A stretch of DNA of 37,733 bases. Origin: Peptococcaceae bacterium. GTDB lineage: Bacteria > Bacillota > UBA994. The notes under the pieces are model-generated. The model did not search any database and was not told the DNA's origin. It worked only from the letters and a program-made list of their open reading frames with translations. The stretch covers positions 1 through 37,733 of the forward strand of contig JAGXSS010000001.1 in NCBI GenBank assembly GCA_018334055.1, written 5' to 3'. This document shows positions 25,865-34,383 of this stretch, piece by piece. Position 1 is the stretch's first letter, and each line of letters begins with the position of its first letter. The position numbers were made by a program, and so were the translations under genes.

Positions 25865-25899
25865 TCCCTTGGTGCAGGTGATAAATTGGCACCAAGGGA
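25865..25899 (+). repeat. Perfect 11-bp inverted repeat upstream of the YibE/F gene
   Basis: TCCCTTGGTGC (25865-25875) and GCACCAAGGGA (25889-25899) flank 13 bases. A TTGACA lies at 25842-25847 and TATACT at 25849-25854, but they do not form one well-spaced promoter. No T-run follows, so it is not a classic terminator. It may be an operator or a leader hairpin ending 23 bases before the start codon. Confidence 0.5.
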
Positions 25900-25922
25900 C
25901 GAATTATGCGTGAGGTGATGAA

Positions 25923-27056
25923 GTGAAAAAACTGTTATGCCTAGTAGCGGCTATTATTTTTTTCGTTACTGCACCCGCATGGGCCGAGCCCCCAGCGGAG
26001 CCAGCGGTCGAAGAAACAGTCGTCGAGTTTGCCCGAGCGCGCATCGCGAGCATGGAAGAGCTGCCCGAAGAGGGCGGTACCGACGAATTTGGCTTCCCCT
26101 TGCGCAGTTTTCGCACTGGGATTGAGATCCTGAGCGGGCCTTTTCGTGGCCAAATTATAGAAATCACGCATGTTTTGACCGGGACACCGGCCTATGACAT
26201 TGTGGTGGGCATCGGCGATAGAGTGATAGTGGGCGTCGAGACTGATGCTGGAGCGCTCAAAGAAGTAGTCATTGCTGACTACGAGCGGGATCGCTCTCTC
26301 TATTTGCTGACTACACTATTTGCGGTACTACTGATTGGACTTGGCGGACTAAAGGGATTTAAGAGTCTGTTGTCATTGATTTTTATCGGGGTGATGATTC
26401 TCTTTGTCTTTGTCCCCCTGCTTCTGCGCGGGGTCAACCCCATCTGGTTAGCGGTCTTGGTTTCGGCAGTGTCGACAATTTTTACACTTCTCCTTGTCGG
26501 GGGTGCCAATCGCAAGAGTTTTGCCGCCATCATTGGGACGATTGGTGGCGTCGCGGTGGCAGGAGTCTTGGCCGTATTGGTGGGGGCAAACACTCATGCC
26601 ACAGGTCTGTCCGGACAAGAATCACAAATGTTGATGTTCATACCGCAAGGGGTTAACTTTGATTTCCGCGCCTTACTCATGGCCGGCATCATTATTGGCG
26701 CACTGGGTGCGGTTATGGATACCGGCATGTCCATTGCCTCGGCTATGACCGAAATACGGCGGGCGAACACAAAAATGTCGTGGGTAACGCATTTTTGGTC
26801 GGGAATGAATATAGGGCGCGACGTCATGGGAACCATGGCTAATACCCTGATTCTCGCTTATACGGGTGGTTCGCTCGCCCTACTACTCTTAGTGCAGGCC
26901 TACGAGGTAGAGTTCATCAGGCTAATCAACATGGACTCCATTGCTAGCGAGGTTCTACGAGCCTTGGCAGGGAGCATTGGTCTTGTCGCCGCCATCCCCA
27001 TAACGGCTATCGCCACAGCGTGGCTGATGCGGCCGCGCCCATACCAAAAAGACTGA
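25923..27056 (+). CDS. YibE/F-like membrane protein
   Basis: 377 residues. An N-terminal signal-like helix ends at APAWAEPP (near residue 22). An extracytoplasmic beta-rich domain follows to about residue 125 (GPFRGQIIEITH), then some seven membrane helices. The region LMAGIIIGALGAVMDTGMSIASAM is the conserved signature of YibE/F proteins, a widespread Gram-positive membrane family without established function. GTG at 25923 has GAGGTGAT a few bases upstream. It ends 4 nt from the convergent MBL-fold gene, and no terminator is seen between them. Confidence 0.88.
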   Translation: MKKLLCLVAAIIFFVTAPAWAEPPAEPAVEETVVEFARARIASMEELPEEGGTDEFGFPLRSFRTGIEILSGPFRGQIIEITHVLTGTPAYDIVVGIGDRVIVGVETDAGALKEVVIADYERDRSLYLLTTLFAVLLIGLGGLKGFKSLLSLIFIGVMILFVFVPLLLRGVNPIWLAVLVSAVSTIFTLLLVGGANRKSFAAIIGTIGGVAVAGVLAVLVGANTHATGLSGQESQMLMFIPQGVNFDFRALLMAGIIIGALGAVMDTGMSIASAMTEIRRANTKMSWVTHFWSGMNIGRDVMGTMANTLILAYTGGSLALLLLVQAYEVEFIRLINMDSIASEVLRALAGSIGLVAAIPITAIATAWLMRPRPYQKD

Positions 27057-27059
27057 GTC

Positions 27060-27800
27060 CTAGACTTCGATCGTTAACCCCGAGGCCGCCAGGATAATTT
27101 CTCCGGAGAATTGCGTCCTCGCTTCTTCGCGAATGGCCATCAGGTCGTCAGCCGGCCAAAAGTGAGTAAGTACCAGCTTCTTCACATGCGCAGCCTGCGC
27201 CAATCGACCCGCATCGCCAGCACTGAGATGTTCCGCAGTGTTGGCGCCTTTATTTTTTTCTAAGAAACTGGCCTCGGCCAGTAGTAGGTCGGCGTTTTGG
27301 CAAAATTCTACCAGATTATCCTGCCAAGTCGTGTCGCCGGTGTAGACCAGAGTCTTTCCCCCGACCATAGCCCGGACCGCGTATGCGGGGTAGATGTGCT
27401 TGGTGCGGGTAAAATCGAATTTGATACCTGCTATGTCTATGGTGCTCTCATGGATGATGGGGCGGATGTCTAGCGTGTTCAAAAATGGCAGTAGCGAACG
27501 CTCCAATGGTGGCTGCTCGGGGGACAGCACCAGAAGCGGCGACGCTTGCCCCGCCCGCATGCCCATAAAGCGGGCATAGCGTAGGACGAGCAGGTCGCAA
27601 AAATGGTCAGAATGGAGGTGGCTGAGAATCACTGCGGATAAGTCGTTATTTTGCAGGTCGCAGACTTTGCCCAGGTTGCTCACCACGCCGCTGCCACAGT
27701 CTAAAAGGACTTTGGCGGTGGCATGTTCTAGCACGTACCCCGGACCGGCACCGTTGACCGGCGGGTAGGGCGCGTAGCAGCCTAAAATGTGTACTTTCAT
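27060..27800 (-). CDS. MBL-fold metal-dependent hydrolase (RNase Z/phosphodiesterase-like)
   Basis: 246 residues. HLHSDH is the zinc signature; the Asp of YTGDT and the His of LVLTHFWP complete the ligand set typical of the RNase Z-like/PhnP-like subgroup. ATG at 27800 overlaps the surE stop by 4 nt (ATGA), so it is translated by coupling; an in-frame ATG at 27818 lies inside surE and lacks a ribosome site. Being downstream of surE suggests a nucleotide or phosphodiester substrate, but this is inference. Confidence 0.88.
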   Translation of the reverse strand: MKVHILGCYAPYPPVNGAGPGYVLEHATAKVLLDCGSGVVSNLGKVCDLQNNDLSAVILSHLHSDHFCDLLVLRYARFMGMRAGQASPLLVLSPEQPPLERSLLPFLNTLDIRPIIHESTIDIAGIKFDFTRTKHIYPAYAVRAMVGGKTLVYTGDTTWQDNLVEFCQNADLLLAEASFLEKNKGANTAEHLSAGDAGRLAQAAHVKKLVLTHFWPADDLMAIREEARTQFSGEIILAASGLTIEV

Positions 27801-28555
27801 GGCAGGGCAATCGGCCATGTACTAACTTGCGAGACGAGGCGATAGTTGGTCAAATCGAAGTGTATGGGCGTTACTGAGGCAAACCCTTGGTCAATGGCCC
27901 ACACGTCGGTATGGGGGGTGGTGTCAGTTTCCACATTGTTGCACATCCAATAATAATCTCGCCCGAAGGGGTCTTGGCGTTTATCGAAGTGGTTGGTATA
28001 GCGGCGGCTACCCAGGGTAGTGACCAACACTTTAGAGGGCGGGTTCTTTGGCCAGTTGACATTGAGCAGGGTGTCGGGGGGCAGGTTATGGGTGCTCCAG
28101 ATGCTAGCCAAGTGGCAAGCAAACTCTGCCGCTCCCTCATAATCGGTGTTGCGAAAATCGGCCAGAGATATGGCGATAGCGGGTAACCCCAACATAGCGG
28201 CTTCGATGGCCGCAGACACGGTGCCCGAGTATAGTAGATCAGTGCCCAGGTTGGCGCCGCGGTTGATGCCGGAGATGACTATATCAGGTTTAGCGATTAA
28301 TTCGGCGAGAATGGCCAGCTTGACGCAATCAGCAGGAGTGCCATCCACGGCCAGAGCCTGGTCGATACCATCAATGACCATCCGCCGCGTCCTAAGTGGT
28401 CGGTGGATAGTGATGGCATGGCCGGTGGCGCTCTGTTCCCGATCAGGAGCGACAACCGAAACCTTGCCGATCTTGCGGAGGGCCTGGCCGAGGGCCGCTA
28501 TGCCGGGAGCGCTGATACCATCATCGTTGGTGATGAGGACATGCATAAATAACAC
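27797..28555 (-). CDS. surE: 5'/3'-nucleotidase SurE
   Basis: About 250 residues. LITNDDG at the N-terminus carries the two Asp metal ligands, followed by APDREQSATGHAIT, DGTPADCVKLA and VISGINRGANLGTDLLYSGTVSAA, all SurE hallmarks. It dephosphorylates nucleoside monophosphates and is linked to stress survival. The start is GTG at 28555 (AAGGAAGG close upstream) or ATG at 28546, which gives the usual MHVLITNDDG. It lies 28 nt after asnB in the same operon. Confidence 0.95.
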   Translation of the reverse strand: MLFMHVLITNDDGISAPGIAALGQALRKIGKVSVVAPDREQSATGHAITIHRPLRTRRMVIDGIDQALAVDGTPADCVKLAILAELIAKPDIVISGINRGANLGTDLLYSGTVSAAIEAAMLGLPAIAISLADFRNTDYEGAAEFACHLASIWSTHNLPPDTLLNVNWPKNPPSKVLVTTLGSRRYTNHFDKRQDPFGRDYYWMCNNVETDTTPHTDVWAIDQGFASVTPIHFDLTNYRLVSQVSTWPIALP

Positions 28556-28583
28556 GACCTTCCTTGACTGTAGTGATTACAAT

Positions 28584-30440
28584 TTACTGAGTAAGTTTTA
28601 TGCTCTTCTCGATATAAGTGGCAAACCATAACTGGAAGACAATTATGGCCCACAATCTTCTGCTGTGGTCCTTTTTGCCGGCGGCATGTTCGGCGAGGAG
28701 GTCGAGGGCATACTGTTTGTTGATGTACTCGGTTGTGTTGCTTTGCATGAGTTGCGCGCGCACATCCTCGAGCCACTCCCGTTTCATCCACTCCCGTGTC
28801 GGCACAGGGAAACCTCGTTTTGGTCTATAGGCCACATCCTGTGGCAGCCAAGCAGTGGCTGCCTGCCGCAAGACATACTTAGTCATGTTTTCAGCAATCT
28901 TGAAGTGCGCCGGGATGGTCGCCGCGAATTCCACCACATGATGATCAAGAAAAGGAACGCGGAGCTCCAGTGAGTGGGCCATGGTCATGCGGTCAGCCTT
29001 CACTAAGATGTCGCCAGACAGCCAAGTATTAAAGTCGAGATACTGCATTTGGGAGATGTCGTCGAGATGGGAGCAGGCCGCAAAATACGGAGCCGTTACA
29101 GCAGTAGCTAGGATGCGGCGCGAGCGACAAGGCAGGAGTTTGTCCTTTTGCTCCTCAGTAAATATCAAAGCGTTCCCGAAGTATCGTTCGGCTAGGGGAG
29201 TGCTGGCGCGTCGCACATAATCTTTTCCCTTTGTTCCCTCAGGCAGAAATTTGGCCGCCCTAACTAAAAGTGCTTGCAATGCCCCCGGCAACAACCCAAA
29301 CTTGCGCACCTCTGCCGGCTCGCGGTAGATACCATAACCACCGAATACTTCATCTGCGCCTTCACCACTCAGGACCACCGTGATATCCTGTCCGGCTCTC
29401 GCGGCGACAAAGTAGAGGGCGCAGGCGGCCGGATCGGCGACTGGCTCGTCCATGTGCCACACTATGTGGGGGAGTGCTTGCCAGAACTCACCTGCCGAAA
29501 CCTTGATTTCGTGGTGGTCGCTTCCGAGCACCTCAGCGGTGCGGCGCGCTTCCGAGAGCTCGTCGTACTTATTTTCAGCGTAGCCAACGGAATATGTTGA
29601 GAGCTTTTCTTGTCGCCGCAAGAGGGCCACAATGACGCTAGAGTCGACGCCGCCTGAGAGAAAGGCTCCCCGCGGGACATCACTCATCATATGCATACGT
29701 ACCGCCTCGGTGAGAAGATGCCTGGTTCCTTCGATGAAGTGCGAGAGCGGCTTATTCTCCGGTTTAAACTCTAGTTGCCAGTATCGCTTAAGGGCGAGCT
29801 GTCCGTCCTTCAGGGAAAAATAGTGGGATGGGGGCAAGCGATAAATGCCCTCGAACAAAGTCGCCGGGTCCGGCACGAATTGGAAGGTAAAATAGTGCTG
29901 CAGGCTAGTTTCATTAATCTGCGGAACCACATGGGGATGAGCCAAAATGGCCTTGACTTCGGAACTATAGATAAAGCGATTGCCTGGCATCGTGTAATAA
30001 AAGGGCTTGATGCCGAAGCGATCTCTTGCTCCGTGGAGAGTCTTAGTCCGAGCATCCCATAACACGAAGGCAAACATACCCCGCAACTTCGCCGTGCACT
30101 CCATGCCGATTTCTTCGTAAAGGTGGATAATGACCTCGCTGTCGGTGAGCGTGGCGAAACGGTGGCCGCGCTCGATGAGCCACTCCCGCAATTCCAGGTA
30201 GTTGTAGATTTCGCCGTTAAAGGTCATCCAGACTGTTTCGTCCTCATTGGCCATAGGCTGGTGACCGGCGGCCAGGTCGATGATGCTCAATCGCCTGAAG
30301 CCCAGTGCTACCGCACCGTCACAGAAGATGCCGCTATCGTCAGGCCCACGGTGGGTAATTTCGCCCATCATAGCACTGAGGATTGGCCGCTTATCCTCTT
30401 CGGTTGTTCGCTCATCTAAAAAGCCTACGATGCCACACAT
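28584..30440 (-). CDS. asnB: Asparagine synthase (glutamine-hydrolysing)
   Basis: 618 residues in two domains. The N-terminal class II glutaminase begins MCGIVGF with nucleophile Cys2 and contains THRGPDDSG and FNGEIYNY. The C-terminal synthetase has LSGGVDSS, the pyrophosphate loop, and VVLSGEGADEVFGGY. It makes asparagine from aspartate, glutamine and ATP; family members of this length also amidate other carboxylates. The start ATG at 30440 lies inside the end of the EamA gene (16-nt overlap), with GAGGGTGA upstream. It is the second gene of the eamA-asnB-surE-MBL operon. Confidence 0.95.
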   Translation of the reverse strand: MCGIVGFLDERTTEEDKRPILSAMMGEITHRGPDDSGIFCDGAVALGFRRLSIIDLAAGHQPMANEDETVWMTFNGEIYNYLELREWLIERGHRFATLTDSEVIIHLYEEIGMECTAKLRGMFAFVLWDARTKTLHGARDRFGIKPFYYTMPGNRFIYSSEVKAILAHPHVVPQINETSLQHYFTFQFVPDPATLFEGIYRLPPSHYFSLKDGQLALKRYWQLEFKPENKPLSHFIEGTRHLLTEAVRMHMMSDVPRGAFLSGGVDSSVIVALLRRQEKLSTYSVGYAENKYDELSEARRTAEVLGSDHHEIKVSAGEFWQALPHIVWHMDEPVADPAACALYFVAARAGQDITVVLSGEGADEVFGGYGIYREPAEVRKFGLLPGALQALLVRAAKFLPEGTKGKDYVRRASTPLAERYFGNALIFTEEQKDKLLPCRSRRILATAVTAPYFAACSHLDDISQMQYLDFNTWLSGDILVKADRMTMAHSLELRVPFLDHHVVEFAATIPAHFKIAENMTKYVLRQAATAWLPQDVAYRPKRGFPVPTREWMKREWLEDVRAQLMQSNTTEYINKQYALDLLAEHAAGKKDHSRRLWAIIVFQLWFATYIEKSIKLTQ

Positions 30441-31324
30441 GAAACTTCACCCTCATCTTTCTTGTCGCGTTGCAGATAGATTACGGCAACAATAATTATC
30501 GAGACGCCAAGCCACTGCCAGAGGTGCAGCCTCTCGCCGATGAGCCATGCCGCAATAAACAAGCCACTCAAAGGCTCTAAGACGCTCGCAACGGCAGCTC
30601 TGGCGGCGCCGATGGCTTTAATGCCCACAATGTAGAGCAAGATGGCCAAGACCGAAGAAACAAAGGCGATAAACAGTCCTATGAGCCACATCTCGGCGCT
30701 TAGACTGCCATCAAGCATGTACACCGGTGGGTTAAGAATGCCCAGGAACAGGGCGCAATAGGTGATGGAATATGTAGTGACGACCAAAGCATCTTGCTTA
30801 GCGGTGGTACTTTGACCGATCAAGGTAAAGGCGCTGTAGGAAAACGCGGCCAAGAGCACCCAGGCTAGACCGACGATGGAAGGCGTCAAGGCACTGGTGC
30901 CGACTTGGGAGACCAAGGCCGTGCCCACCATAGCAAGGATTGCCGAGCGCACCACAGCGGTCCCGATGCGCTCCCTCCACAGGAGGCTGGCACAAAGGAT
31001 GGTGATCAGAGGATGGATGTAAAAGAGGATGCTCACCAGGCCCGCCGGCAGGTGCTGTAAGGCAAAGAAAAATCCAAGGGAAGTACAGGCGTAGGTTATG
31101 CCTTGCACCACCAGCGATAGTTGCAGGCTGAGGGGCAAGGCGTACTTATGCAGTCCGACTACCAAGGCCACCAGCCACATGATGAGTGCCGCCAGAGTAA
31201 AGCGCACCGTGAGCAAGCTAAGGGGCGTATATCCCATAGCGTAGCCAAATTTACCCATTGAGCCTAAGAAGCCAAAACAGAGGGAAGAAAGTGCAATCGC
31301 CGCATAGCCTAGCTTGGTAGTCAC
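30425..31324 (-). CDS. EamA/DMT family transporter
   Basis: 299 residues with ten hydrophobic helices in two EamA repeats, each containing the Pro/Gly-rich signature (TVRFTLAALIMW in the first, VASVLEPLSGLFIAAWLIGERL in the second). The family exports metabolites such as amino acids; the substrate is unknown. GTG at 31324 is selected because GGAGGATAT lies directly upstream; a longer frame to 31414 enters the palindromic region and has no ribosome site. It overlaps asnB by 16 nt, so an amino-acid-related cargo is a fair guess. Confidence 0.88.
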   Translation of the reverse strand: MTTKLGYAAIALSSLCFGFLGSMGKFGYAMGYTPLSLLTVRFTLAALIMWLVALVVGLHKYALPLSLQLSLVVQGITYACTSLGFFFALQHLPAGLVSILFYIHPLITILCASLLWRERIGTAVVRSAILAMVGTALVSQVGTSALTPSIVGLAWVLLAAFSYSAFTLIGQSTTAKQDALVVTTYSITYCALFLGILNPPVYMLDGSLSAEMWLIGLFIAFVSSVLAILLYIVGIKAIGAARAAVASVLEPLSGLFIAAWLIGERLHLWQWLGVSIIIVAVIYLQRDKKDEGEVSCVAS

Positions 31325-31383
31325 ATATCCTCCAGAGCCACAATCTTCGTTCATCATAGCATATTTTGCGATATTGCAGAAAT

Positions 31384-31406
31384 CCCACCCCTGCAGCAGG
31401 GGTGGG
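31384..31406. repeat. Perfect GC-rich palindrome
   Basis: CCCACCCCTGC-A-GCAGGGGTGGG is a perfect 11-bp inverted repeat with a one-base centre. It has no T-run in either direction. It marks the left side of the gene-poor accessory patch. Confidence 0.6.
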
Positions 31407-31692
31407 AAAAACACAAAAATTGGTGCCCAGAGGGGGGCTTGATTTTGAGACTGTCAGGTTGGGTAATAATTCCATTAGGGGGGAGTCCTTTTGTCATGTT
31501 TAGCAGGTGAGGGGGGTATAATGTACTAACAGGCGTGAACAACACTGATAAGGAGTGTTGTAAAGTGATAGCAGGCGATAAGATCAGGCCGTGTCAACTC
31601 ATTTAAAAATCTAACCGAACAGAACTGATCACTCATTTAAGAATCTTACCTAACTCGTCACGAAGTTGGTGGTGGACAAGGCGTAGGTTGTG
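31407..31692. other. Gene-free accessory segment with IS end
   Basis: No open frame here resembles a gene. A TATAAT (31517-31522) lies downstream of TTGTCA, but the 20-base gap is too long for a good promoter. AACACT and AGTGTT (31541-31556) form a small hairpin around AAGGAG, followed by GTG and a 13-codon frame; this may be the remains of a leader or transposase start. Two related 24-bp repeats lie at the right side. Confidence 0.4.
31597..31654 (+). repeat. Two directly repeated 24-bp units (putative IS end)
   Basis: Copies at 31597-31620 and 31631-31654 share the core ACTCATTTAA-AATCT and differ at four positions; each is preceded by TGTCA- or TGATC-like bases. Repeated sites at the end of an element are typical transposase-binding sites. 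They lie beyond the 3' end of the broken transposase, and TGTCAACTC at 31592 may be the tip. No inverted copy was found on the other side. Confidence 0.5.
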
Positions 31693-31722
31693 CATTCCTT
31701 CCCCCCTAGGGGGGAAGGAATG
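31693..31722. repeat. 30-bp perfect palindrome
   Basis: The segment is its own reverse complement, running CATTCCTTCCCCCC to its mirror GGGGGGAAGGAATG through TA. It could extrude as a cruciform or form a very stable RNA hairpin. It lies between the putative IS end and the transposase remnant. Confidence 0.8.
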
Positions 31723-31770
31723 GTGGGGATATTTCCAAATAAAGATGATTTAACGGATAGACCTATTCTG

Positions 31771-32714
31771 TCAATCGGTCCCCACACGCTTCTTCTCTAA
31801 CGGAGTTACTTCAGTGCTAGTAGTGAACCTTTGGGTCAGAAGCTGTTCGACTTGCTGATGCAGCTTTAGTGGATTCAAGGAATGGTACAGTTTTTGGTAT
31901 TTATCCGCGGTCTCTTTTGCTACTACCCCAGCTTCCAATGCGCGCTTTAATGGTGTTTTTGCTGTATCGTAGCCCTTTTTCACTCTGCTTCCATGCCGTT
32001 CTTTGGAGACTAGCTTTCTACTCGGCTGAAAGAGGTTGACGTATCGATCGTATTGTTCGTAGAGGGTGTTGAGCCACTCCACCTGTTCAAGCGTGTCAAA
32101 TCGCTCATAGCCGACTAGGCATCGTACATGTTGAAAGTTTTTCTGTTCGACATGGGGCTGTCGTTCTTTTTATAAGGCCGGCTCCGTGTGAACTGGAAAC
32201 AATTTTGTTCACAGTATTTCAGCACATGGGCTGAGAGAAACTCAGATCCGTTATCGGTGTGGATTCCCCATATGGCATAAGGCCATTCAAACACTATGCG
32301 CTTTATCTCTTTGTGGACTCCTACCTGCCCTCTGCCCAGTACAGCCCTTCTCCGGCTGTATCCGGTTACTACGTCGACGACGGAGAGGGTGTACGCAAAA
32401 TGACCCAGAGAAGAGCCCCCGTTATGTTCTACTAGGTCAATTTCGAGCGCGCCGGGCCTTTTTTCCTGCCATTCGTAACTCTTAATGGGGATTTGACTCT
32501 TGATGTAAGAAGCTTTCTTCGGCCAGATGGTTCTCATTCGACGTACTTGGCGAGAGCTTTTGAGCATGCGGGCGAGAGTGGCACGACTAATAGAGCTAAG
32601 GTGCTGCCAGTGTTCTTCAGTCAACTCAATCTCTTGGTGTTTCGCTAAAAGCTCTGCCGTCTCGAGCAGCACCGGATGTAGCCTTTCCGCACAGATATAA
32701 TCGAGGGCATGACG
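31771..32714 (-). pseudogene. Degenerate DDE (rve-type) insertion-sequence transposase
   Basis: Read on the minus strand, the frame from about 32714 gives LDYICAERLHPVLLETAELL and then an integrase core with EIDLVEHNGG (first Asp), IHTDNGSEF (second Asp and Glu partner) and RSRPYKKNDSP. One base is missing in a C-run near 32152; shifting frame restores PHVEQKNFQHVRCLVGYERF, which continues to 31771. An in-frame TAG at 32715-32717 ends homology upstream, and the N-terminal helix-turn-helix is missing. It is therefore broken at least twice. The family is the IS481/ISNCY-like 'integrase catalytic region' group. Confidence 0.85.
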
Positions 32715-32949
32715 CTAGGTTGGTGTACCGCGTTCCTTCTGCTTCAACAAGTAAATCTTGTCAGAGACCCAAAACTGGGACTGCTCTTAATGGGCCTTGC
32801 TTCCTTGTCCCTAATCACGCAGACAACGCCGCCAATAATGGTTCTGGCCTACATCGAGAATGCCCCGGGATCTCGCGCTGAGCGATACTGACCTCTGGGC
32901 GGATTCGCGGATAATCTGCGGATAAATCCTAAGAAACCACCCTGTAGAC

Positions 32950-32986
32950 CACGAAAAATAAACACAAAAAGGGCCCTAAGGCCCTT
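32950..32986 (-). terminator. Terminator of tRNA-Leu
   Basis: On the minus strand AAGGGCC (32986-32980) pairs with GGCCCTT (32975-32969) over a four-base loop and is followed by a T-rich tract reaching 32956. It lies 12 bases after the tRNA 3' end. Confidence 0.8.
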
Positions 32987-32998
32987 GATATTGCTAGG

Positions 32999-33083
32999 TG
33001 GTGCCGAGAGAGGGACTCGAACCCTCACATCCAGAGGACGCTTGATTTTGAGTCAAGTGCGTCTGCCATTCCGCCATCTCGGC
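32999..33083 (-). tRNA. tRNA-Leu (anticodon CAA)
   Basis: The minus strand folds into a complete 85-nt type II tRNA. The acceptor stem GCCGAGA pairs with TCTCGGC. The anticodon stem CTTGA/TCAAG encloses loop CTCAAAA with anticodon CAA, and a long variable arm and T arm (GAGGG-TTCGAGT-CCCTC) follow. CCA is encoded. It reads UUG leucine codons. Confidence 0.97.
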
Positions 33084-33237
33084 ATTGCCTGTTCAGTATA
33101 GCATCAAAAAACACGATTTTCAATACCTAGGTGCTACCTCGCGAACCAACAAATACATGGATTGTGCTGAGCAACATGGTCAAATACTAAGCATGGTTCG
33201 TTGCGACGAGCTAAAAACAGCTAGGAGGAATTTGACT

Positions 33238-33540
33238 ATGACCATTGCAAGCCAATTATCTCAGACTCTAGCGAACATGGAGGGTGCTGCCGCCAATCTC
33301 AAGACCTTTGCGTTGCAAACCCAGGATCAGCAGGCCAAACAGCTCTTTCAACAGTTAAGCCAGAACATGGACCACTCGGCGCAGCAGCTACGCGGTCGAC
33401 TGGACTATATCATGCAGGAGGAACCGCAGTACCGGAGCGAAGTTGGGGGGACCTATTCCTCCAATCAAACCACAACCACAACGCAAGTGGGTGGCAATAC
33501 CACACCGCAAAAAAAGGGTGGCAAGAACACAATTAGATAA
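33238..33540 (+). CDS. DUF1657 family protein
   Basis: 100 residues, alpha-helical and soluble. The first 65 residues (SQTLANMEGAAANLKTFALQ, then EEPQYRSE) match DUF1657, and a Thr/Gln/Gly-rich basic tail follows. In Bacillus, DUF1657 proteins are encoded in spoVA-2mob-type operons beside DUF421 proteins, or fused to them as 2Duf, a protein that raises spore heat resistance. ATG at 33238 has AGGAGG at 33223-33228; the longer frame from 33085 has none. The DUF421 gene begins 60 nt downstream. Confidence 0.85.
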   Translation: MTIASQLSQTLANMEGAAANLKTFALQTQDQQAKQLFQQLSQNMDHSAQQLRGRLDYIMQEEPQYRSEVGGTYSSNQTTTTTQVGGNTTPQKKGGKNTIR

Positions 33541-33570
33541 AGAGCAAGGATTGGGGCTAACCTAGAGGAT

Positions 33571-33588
33571 AAAGGGGAGCCCCTTTTT
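33571..33588 (+). terminator. Small hairpin between the DUF1657 and DUF421 genes
   Basis: AAAGGG-GAGC-CCCTTT followed by TT lies 30 bases after the DUF1657 stop. GGGGCT at 33553-33558 could pair with AGCCCC instead, so two exclusive folds are possible. It may act as a weak terminator or attenuator ahead of the DUF421 gene. Confidence 0.4.
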
Positions 33589-33600
33589 GGAGGTGTTTAG

Positions 33601-34383
33601 GTGACCGCACTCACCGTGGTTTTGCGTACTATGCTTTCGTTTACGCTCCTTTTTCTGATGGTGCGACTTATTGGCAAGCAGCAACTCAGTCAAATGACCT
33701 TTTTTGACTTCATTTCTGGCATTACCATTGGCTCCTTGGCCGCCATTGCCGCATCAGATTTAGAAGTAGCTTGGGAGCCGTGGTTGGCGATCTTGACTTG
33801 GACTGCCCTGACTCTCTTAGCGGCCAAACTTGCGCTTTACAATCGTCAGTGGCAAAAGATTCTGGACGGCGAGCCAACCATCCTCGTGAACAAAGGTAAA
33901 ATATTAGAAAATAATCTGGGCAAGGTTGGCTTTACGGTTGACGACCTGCGTGCCCAACTGCGCGGCAAGGGTGCCTTTGCCATGCGGGATGTGGAATACG
34001 CCATTCTCGAGACAACAGGTGAGGTAAGCGTCATGAAAAAACCCGAGCAAGAGCCGCCCGTGCGTCAAGATTTACTCATCACGGGCGAGTATGCGGGCTT
34101 AGAGTCAGAGCTCATCGTTGACGGTGAGATTATCTACGCTAACCTCGAGGCATTCCAGAAGGACGAAAAATGGTTGCGGGAAATGCTCAAGGCCTACGGG
34201 GTGGAATTTGTTGCTGAAGTAGCGTATTGCGGAATTGATGAACAAGGCAAACTCTACGTAGACCGCTATGATGATAAGCTGACCGGCGCGACCGACCCAA
34301 GCGATTACCAAGTAGACCAGTATGTCAACGCTGATCTGCCTGCGGATATTCCGCAAGGAGCGAGCAAGAACCCACATCTCTAA
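33601..34383 (+). CDS. DUF421 family membrane protein (YetF/2Duf-like)
   Basis: 260 residues. The N-terminus has three membrane helices (about 5-20, 35-50, 60-80) with the family motif LMVRLIGKQQLSQMTFFDFISGITIGS; the cytoplasmic part holds GEPTILVNKGKI and the DDLRAQLR block of DUF421. Such proteins occur in Bacillus spore membranes, including the 2Duf fusion with DUF1657. The GTG at 33601 has GGAGG 7 nt upstream. Together with the DUF1657 gene just before it, it looks like the unfused version of that system; a spore role is inference. Confidence 0.9.
   Translation: MTALTVVLRTMLSFTLLFLMVRLIGKQQLSQMTFFDFISGITIGSLAAIAASDLEVAWEPWLAILTWTALTLLAAKLALYNRQWQKILDGEPTILVNKGKILENNLGKVGFTVDDLRAQLRGKGAFAMRDVEYAILETTGEVSVMKKPEQEPPVRQDLLITGEYAGLESELIVDGEIIYANLEAFQKDEKWLREMLKAYGVEFVAEVAYCGIDEQGKLYVDRYDDKLTGATDPSDYQVDQYVNADLPADIPQGASKNPHL

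Larger units (their letters stand above)
31592..32714 (-). mobile_element. Insertion-sequence remnant
   Basis: This joins the repeated end sites at 31592-31654, the 30-bp palindrome and the broken transposase. The other end is not recognisable: bases 32718-32950 hold no inverted copy of the repeats. The element is truncated and unable to move by itself. Confidence 0.55.

Noticed and set aside
28665-28973. Plus-strand frames opposite asnB
   Set aside because: Shadow frames; asnB is clear on the minus strand.
31597-31654. CRISPR array
   Set aside because: Only two imperfect direct repeats with a 10-base gap; no regular repeat-spacer pattern anywhere in the window.
32709-32891. Plus-strand 60-residue frame upstream of the IS remnant
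   Set aside because: No ribosome site; lies opposite the degraded start of the transposase.
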